A stretch of DNA of 17,086 nucleotides from Pseudomonadota bacterium (lineage in GTDB: Bacteria; Pseudomonadota; Gammaproteobacteria; Xanthomonadales; Xanthomonadaceae): the NCBI GenBank assembly GCA_023388955.1, contig JAEWFH010000114.1, positions 1 to 17,086 of the forward strand. Reading direction: 5' to 3'. The notes below the pieces were generated by a model, which saw only the letters and a program-made list of their open reading frames with translations, searched no databases and was not told the origin of the DNA. The first letter of the stretch is position 1; every line of letters begins with the position of its first letter. Shown here one piece after another: positions 13,626 to 17,086 of the stretch. The translations under genes were made by a program, and so were the position numbers.

Positions 13626-14491
13626 GCCAGCGCGCTCCCCGGCTGTGCGACCAGCCGCTCCGCGAAGAATTCGATGTGCCCGCGCTGCCCGGCCGGCGAC
13701 TGCCACTGCCGGGCGCGCCGGGCAATGTCGGCGAAGGCACGCGCGGACGGGCTGGAGGGGAAGGCCTCGACCACCGCCTCCTGGCGCTGCACCGCCCGGC
13801 GCAGCCACTCATCGCGCGGCACCGCGCCCAGGTAGTTCAGGGTGACGTCGAGGAAGCGGGCGGTGACCCGCTCGAGCTTGGCGAACAGCGCCTTGCCCTC
13901 GTTGGGATGGTGGACCTGGTTGGCCAGGACCTGGATGCGGCGCACGCCGCGGTCGCGGTTCAGGACCTTGATCAGTGCGTAGGCGTCGGTGACCGAGGCA
14001 GGCTCGTCGCACACCACCACCACCACGTCCTGCGCGGCCTGGCAGAAGGTCAGCACGCCGTCGGCGATGCCCGCGGCGGTGTCGATGACCATCGCCTCCA
14101 GCGGCACGTCCAGCTGGCTGAAGGCGTGGACCAGGCCGACGTGCTCGCCGGGGCTGAGCTCGGTCATGTGGCGCTTGCCGGAGGCGGCCGGGACCACCCA
14201 CAGCCCGGCCGGGCCCTTGATCAGGGTGTCGCGCAGCTCGCAGCGGCCGGCGAACACGTCGGCCAGGGTGAAGCGCGGCGACAGGCCCAGCAGCACGTCG
14301 ATGTTGGCCAGGCCCAGGTCGGTGTCCAGCAGCAGCGTGCGCTGGCCGGCATTGCACAGCGACAGGGCGAGGTTGACCGACACGTTGGTCTTGCCCACGC
14401 CTCCCTTGCCGCTGGCAACGGCGATCACGCGCACCGGCGGATTGCCGGGCTCGTGGCCGGAAGTGGCGATGCGGGGATCAGGCGCTGACAT
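13622..14491 (-). CDS. flhG: Flagellar number regulator FlhG/FleN (MinD-like ATPase)
   Basis: A 289-residue MinD/ParA-type ATPase that limits flagellar number; in Pseudomonas FleN restrains the master activator FleQ and works with FlhF. Deviant Walker A KGGVGKTNVSVN (29-40), LLLDTDLGLANIDVLLG (53-69) and the Walker B MVIDTAAG (134-141) are clear. The N-terminus lacks an obvious DQA..LR activation helix of the Bacillus type and resembles the FleN form. I chose the ATG at 14491, preceded by GAGGA within flhF; the gene overlaps flhF by 14 bases. Upstream in-frame residues have no family resemblance. Confidence 0.95.
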   Translation of the reverse strand: MSAPDPRIATSGHEPGNPPVRVIAVASGKGGVGKTNVSVNLALSLCNAGQRTLLLDTDLGLANIDVLLGLSPRFTLADVFAGRCELRDTLIKGPAGLWVVPAASGKRHMTELSPGEHVGLVHAFSQLDVPLEAMVIDTAAGIADGVLTFCQAAQDVVVVVCDEPASVTDAYALIKVLNRDRGVRRIQVLANQVHHPNEGKALFAKLERVTARFLDVTLNYLGAVPRDEWLRRAVQRQEAVVEAFPSSPSARAFADIARRARQWQSPAGQRGHIEFFAERLVAQPGSALA

Positions 14492-16094
14492 GACGGTCCT
14501 CGGTGACAAAGGGGTTATCGGCAGCACGGCGCAGTTTCTCCAGTTGCAGGACCAGCGCCGAGGCGCTGGCGGCGTCCAGGTCGCCCGGGACCCGCTGGCC
14601 ACAGGCGGTGTAGGCAAGGCCCAGCCCGTTGCGCACCAGCGTCGACACCGCCGCGCCCAGGCGGCCGGTCTCGTCGGTCTTGGTCAGCACCACGCCCTCG
14701 GGGCCGGCCATGCGGTAGCGGCGCACGACCTCGTTCATGTCATGCGGGTGGGCGTTGGCGGGAAGGACCAGCAGGCTGCGCAGGTTGCCGGTGGCACGCA
14801 GCCAGGTGACCTGGCCGAGCAGGTCGCGGTCGCGCGGGCCGTAGCCGGCGGTATCGACCAGGACCAGCGGGTAGTCCTTGAGTTGCTCCAGGGTCTGCGA
14901 CAGCCCTTCCGGGCCGTCGGCCTCGCAGACGGTGATGCCCAGCCGGCGGCCGTGGGCGTGCAGCTGCTCGCGGGCGCCGATGCGCTCGGCGTCGGTGGTG
15001 ACCATGGCCACGTCGCGGGCGCGGTGGCGGGCGGCGAAGCGCGCGGCCAGCTTGGCGACGGTGGTGGTCTTGCCGGCGCCGGTGGGTCCGACCAGGGCAA
15101 TGACCCCGCCGTCGTCGATCGGCTCGCTGCGGATCACCGTCAGCGTACGGGCCAGTTCGGCCAGCATCGGGGGATGGATGCGCTCCGGCTCCAGCGCCGC
15201 ATCCAGTCGCGAGGCGACCTGCTGCGCCAGCTGCTCGTCGCAGCCGTAGCCGATGAGCACGTCGTAGGCCGCGGCGCGCGCCGGCGAGCCGCGCAGGCGT
15301 TCCAGCGCGAGCTGGCCGACCTGTTGCTCGATCAGCTGGCGCATGCCCGACAGCTCGGCGCGCAGGGCGACGATTTCCGGATCGGGGTCCGGGACCGCGC
15401 GCAGGTGTGGTTCACGGGGGGGCGGTGCCGGTGCCGGTGCCGGGGCTTCGCTGGCCGGGGGCTCGGCGGCCTTCGGTGCCTCCACCGGCGTGGTGGGTTC
15501 CACCGCCGCGGCAGCCGGCGCGGCCACGCCGTTGGCGGCCGCGATCAGGCGCTCGGACGCGGCCGGATCGGCCAGGGCGGACATCATCGCCTCGAAGTAG
15601 GCGGGAACGGCCTTGGGGGTCGGGGCGGAGGCAACGGCGGGGGCGTCGGCGTGCGGCGTGGCCCCGGGCTGCACCACCGTGACGGCCTTCTGCACGGCCT
15701 CGGCGGCGGCCGGCGCGGTGAGCTCGGCCAGGGTGGGGTCGTTCTCGCGGCTGCGGGCCTCGCCGAGGCGGAACACGGCGCGGGCGCGGGTGGCAAGGGT
15801 CTCGCGTACCGAAGGCGCTGCCGCCGCCGGGGCTTCCTGCGTGCCGGGGGAGGCCGGCAGGGCCGGAGTCGTGTCCGCGACCGGTGTAGCCGCTGCCGGT
15901 GCCGCCGGCTCCGGCGCGGCGGCCGAGCGCAGCGCCTGCTGGACCAGCACTTCGTCGTAGTCGGTGGCAGCCACCACCTCGATGCCCTGGGACACCGCGC
16001 GGTTGGACAGGATCACCGCGTCGGCACCCTGTTCCTCGCGCACCATGCGCAGGGCGGTCCGCATGTCGGGGGCAATGAAGCGCTTGATTCTCAT
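14478..16094 (-). CDS. flhF: Signal-recognition-particle-type GTPase FlhF
   Basis: SRP-family GTPase of 538 residues that sets the polar site of flagellar assembly. The N-terminal B domain (1-55, MRIKRFIAPDMRTALRMVREE) is followed by an unusually long Ala/Pro-rich linker (about 56-235). The N domain is at about 240-325 and the G domain from about 326: P-loop GPTGAGKTTT (336-345), TTDAERIGA (366-374), DTAGYGPRD (414-422) and TKTDE (471-475). Family members I know of are mostly 400-480 residues; the excess is in the linker. It follows flhA by 63 bases with a weak ribosome site. Its P-loop and catalytic motifs look intact. Confidence 0.96.
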   Translation of the reverse strand: MRIKRFIAPDMRTALRMVREEQGADAVILSNRAVSQGIEVVAATDYDEVLVQQALRSAAAPEPAAPAAATPVADTTPALPASPGTQEAPAAAAPSVRETLATRARAVFRLGEARSRENDPTLAELTAPAAAEAVQKAVTVVQPGATPHADAPAVASAPTPKAVPAYFEAMMSALADPAASERLIAAANGVAAPAAAAVEPTTPVEAPKAAEPPASEAPAPAPAPPPREPHLRAVPDPDPEIVALRAELSGMRQLIEQQVGQLALERLRGSPARAAAYDVLIGYGCDEQLAQQVASRLDAALEPERIHPPMLAELARTLTVIRSEPIDDGGVIALVGPTGAGKTTTVAKLAARFAARHRARDVAMVTTDAERIGAREQLHAHGRRLGITVCEADGPEGLSQTLEQLKDYPLVLVDTAGYGPRDRDLLGQVTWLRATGNLRSLLVLPANAHPHDMNEVVRRYRMAGPEGVVLTKTDETGRLGAAVSTLVRNGLGLAYTACGQRVPGDLDAASASALVLQLEKLRRAADNPFVTEDRHVSA

Positions 16095-16118
16095 GCCTGG
16101 CTGCTCGTCTGTTCGTGG

Positions 16119-16134
16119 GGCCCGTCACCGGGCC
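16119..16134 (-). other. Short GC hairpin between flhA and flhF
   Basis: In the 63-base flhA-flhF gap the minus strand reads GGCCCG-GTGA-CGGGCC, a 6-bp perfect stem closed by a GNRA-type GTGA loop. There is no T run, so it is not a standard terminator. It may be a processing or stability element, or just GC-rich chance. No promoter could be recognised in this gap. Confidence 0.35.
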
Positions 16135-16157
16135 GCGGATGAATCGGGAACCGGGGC

Positions 16158-17086
16158 CTATCCAACCGACCCCACCAGCCGCAGGCGCTTGTCCTCAGGG
16201 ACTTCGCCGTAGGCCAGTACCGAAAGGGCGGGAACGCTGTGCCGGACCAGTCGCGAAAGCGTGGGGCGGATCGCCCCGGGGACCAGCAGCACCGCCGGCT
16301 CGCCGCGGCCTTCCTGCTGGGTGACGCAGTCGCTCAGGTTGGTGTGCAGGCGTTCGGCCAGTCCCGGTTCCAGCGCGGCACCATTGCCGCTGACTGACTC
16401 CTGCAATACCCGTTCCAAAGCCGGCGCCAAGGTGTAGACCGGCAGTTCCGGCTCCATGCCGTTGATCTCCTGGACGATGAACCGGCCCAGTGCGGTGCGG
16501 ACGGCCGCGGTGAGCGCGGCGGCATCCTGGGTGTGGGCGCCGTGCTCCAGCAGGGCCTCGACGATCTGGCGCATCTGCCGCAGCGGGACCTTCTCGGCCA
16601 GCAGCGACTGCAGCACCCGCACGACCGTGGACAGCGGCAGCAGCTTGGGTGTCAAATCCTCGACGAGCTTCGGCGTCGCCTTGCCGACGCTGTCGAGCAG
16701 GTGCTGGACCTCGTCATGGCCCAGCAGCTCGGTGGAGCGCTCGCGGACTACGTGGGACAGGTGGGTGGCCACCACGGTCGCGGCATCGACCACGGTGTAG
16801 CCCAACGACTCGGCGTGCGCGCGCTGGGACGGTGCGATCCACACCGCGTCCAGGCCGAAGGCCGGGTCCTTGCCGGGAATGCCGTCCAGCGGGCCGAACA
16901 CCTGGCCCGGGTCCAGCGCCAGGTCGCGGTCCGGGTACAGCTCGCCGGTGGCGACGGGCACGCCGTGCACCAGCAGCCGGTACTGGCCGGGGGCCAGTTC
17001 CAGGTTGTCGCGCACGTGCACGGCGGGGATCAGGAAGCCCAGGTCCTGGGTCAGCTTGCGGCGGATGCCCTTGAGCCGGGCCAGCA
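16158..17086 (-). CDS. flhA: Flagellar export gate protein FlhA, C-terminal part (5' end outside the window)
   Basis: The visible 308 codons are the C-terminal cytoplasmic domain of FlhA, the inner-membrane export-gate component that docks substrate-chaperone complexes. The reading frame is open to the right edge (LARLKGIRRKLTQDLGFLIP) and continues with VHVRDNLELAPGQYRLLVHG, matching the family. Later conserved pieces are PAFGLDAVWI, GYTVVDAATVVATHLSHVV, LLGHDEVQHLLD and VPLRQMRQIVEAL. The protein ends DKRLRLVGSVG followed by TAG, as in other FlhA. The membrane domain, about 380-400 residues by family length, lies beyond the window. A GTG at 17021 lies inside the conserved domain and is not the start. 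Confidence 0.97.
   Translation of the reverse strand, partial: LARLKGIRRKLTQDLGFLIPAVHVRDNLELAPGQYRLLVHGVPVATGELYPDRDLALDPGQVFGPLDGIPGKDPAFGLDAVWIAPSQRAHAESLGYTVVDAATVVATHLSHVVRERSTELLGHDEVQHLLDSVGKATPKLVEDLTPKLLPLSTVVRVLQSLLAEKVPLRQMRQIVEALLEHGAHTQDAAALTAAVRTALGRFIVQEINGMEPELPVYTLAPALERVLQESVSGNGAALEPGLAERLHTNLSDCVTQQEGRGEPAVLLVPGAIRPTLSRLVRHSVPALSVLAYGEVPEDKRLRLVGSVG

Noticed and set aside
12873..13808. Longer N-terminal start for FliA
   Set aside because: The extra 61 residues are flhG read in another frame, Gly/Pro/Arg-rich and without sigma-factor similarity. The ATG at 13625 gives the usual length and an ATGA coupling.

Overview
The window is very GC-rich and carries a dense, mostly single-strand flagellar and chemotaxis cluster. 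The gene order flhA-flhF-flhG(fleN)-fliA-cheY-cheZ-cheA-motC-motD-parA(parC)-cheW(parP) is the polar-flagellum core arrangement of Gammaproteobacteria such as Pseudomonas. High GC, a perfect CRP/Clp-type operator and the intergenic repeat types suggest the Xanthomonadaceae/Lysobacterales (Lysobacter, Luteimonas or Stenotrophomonas-like). The taxon is inferred; there is no rRNA or other marker gene here.

Layout, read along the minus strand from the right edge. The 3' part of flhA (export gate) is followed by flhF and flhG (polar placement and number control), then fliA (sigma-28). Next come cheY, cheZ and cheA1, the stator genes motC and motD, then a ParA-type ATPase and a CheW-domain protein that resemble ParC and ParP. 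Many junctions overlap by 4 nt (ATGA or GTGA) or lie within a few bases. A second module follows: a STAS protein, a stand-alone receiver, a second CheA of different architecture, and a plain CheW. The cheW stop codon lies in a two-copy REP-like intergenic repeat. Beyond it are a repeat-rich spacer, a small plus-strand gene for a secreted, stand-alone TonB C-terminal domain, and a large minus-strand chemoreceptor ending in a CheR/CheB tether pentapeptide and followed by a clear terminator.

The most notable non-coding feature is the divergent spacer between the chemoreceptor and the TonB-like gene. It holds a perfect TGTGA-N6-TCACA palindrome almost exactly midway between two outward-facing sigma-28-like promoters, each with the exact 11-base spacer. 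Two further sigma-28-like sites with the same spacing lie upstream of motC and upstream of the STAS gene. FliA, encoded here, may therefore switch on the receptor, the TonB-like protein, the stators and the second chemosensory module. A Clp-type regulator, which responds to c-di-GMP in Xanthomonas, may gate the divergent pair.

Working together: FlhF/FlhG and ParC/ParP would place the flagellum and the chemosensory array at the pole. CheA1/CheY/CheZ form the motor-control pathway, MotCD the stator, and STAS/receiver/CheA2/CheW a second signalling line that may share receptors. No cheR, cheB or cheD is in the window.
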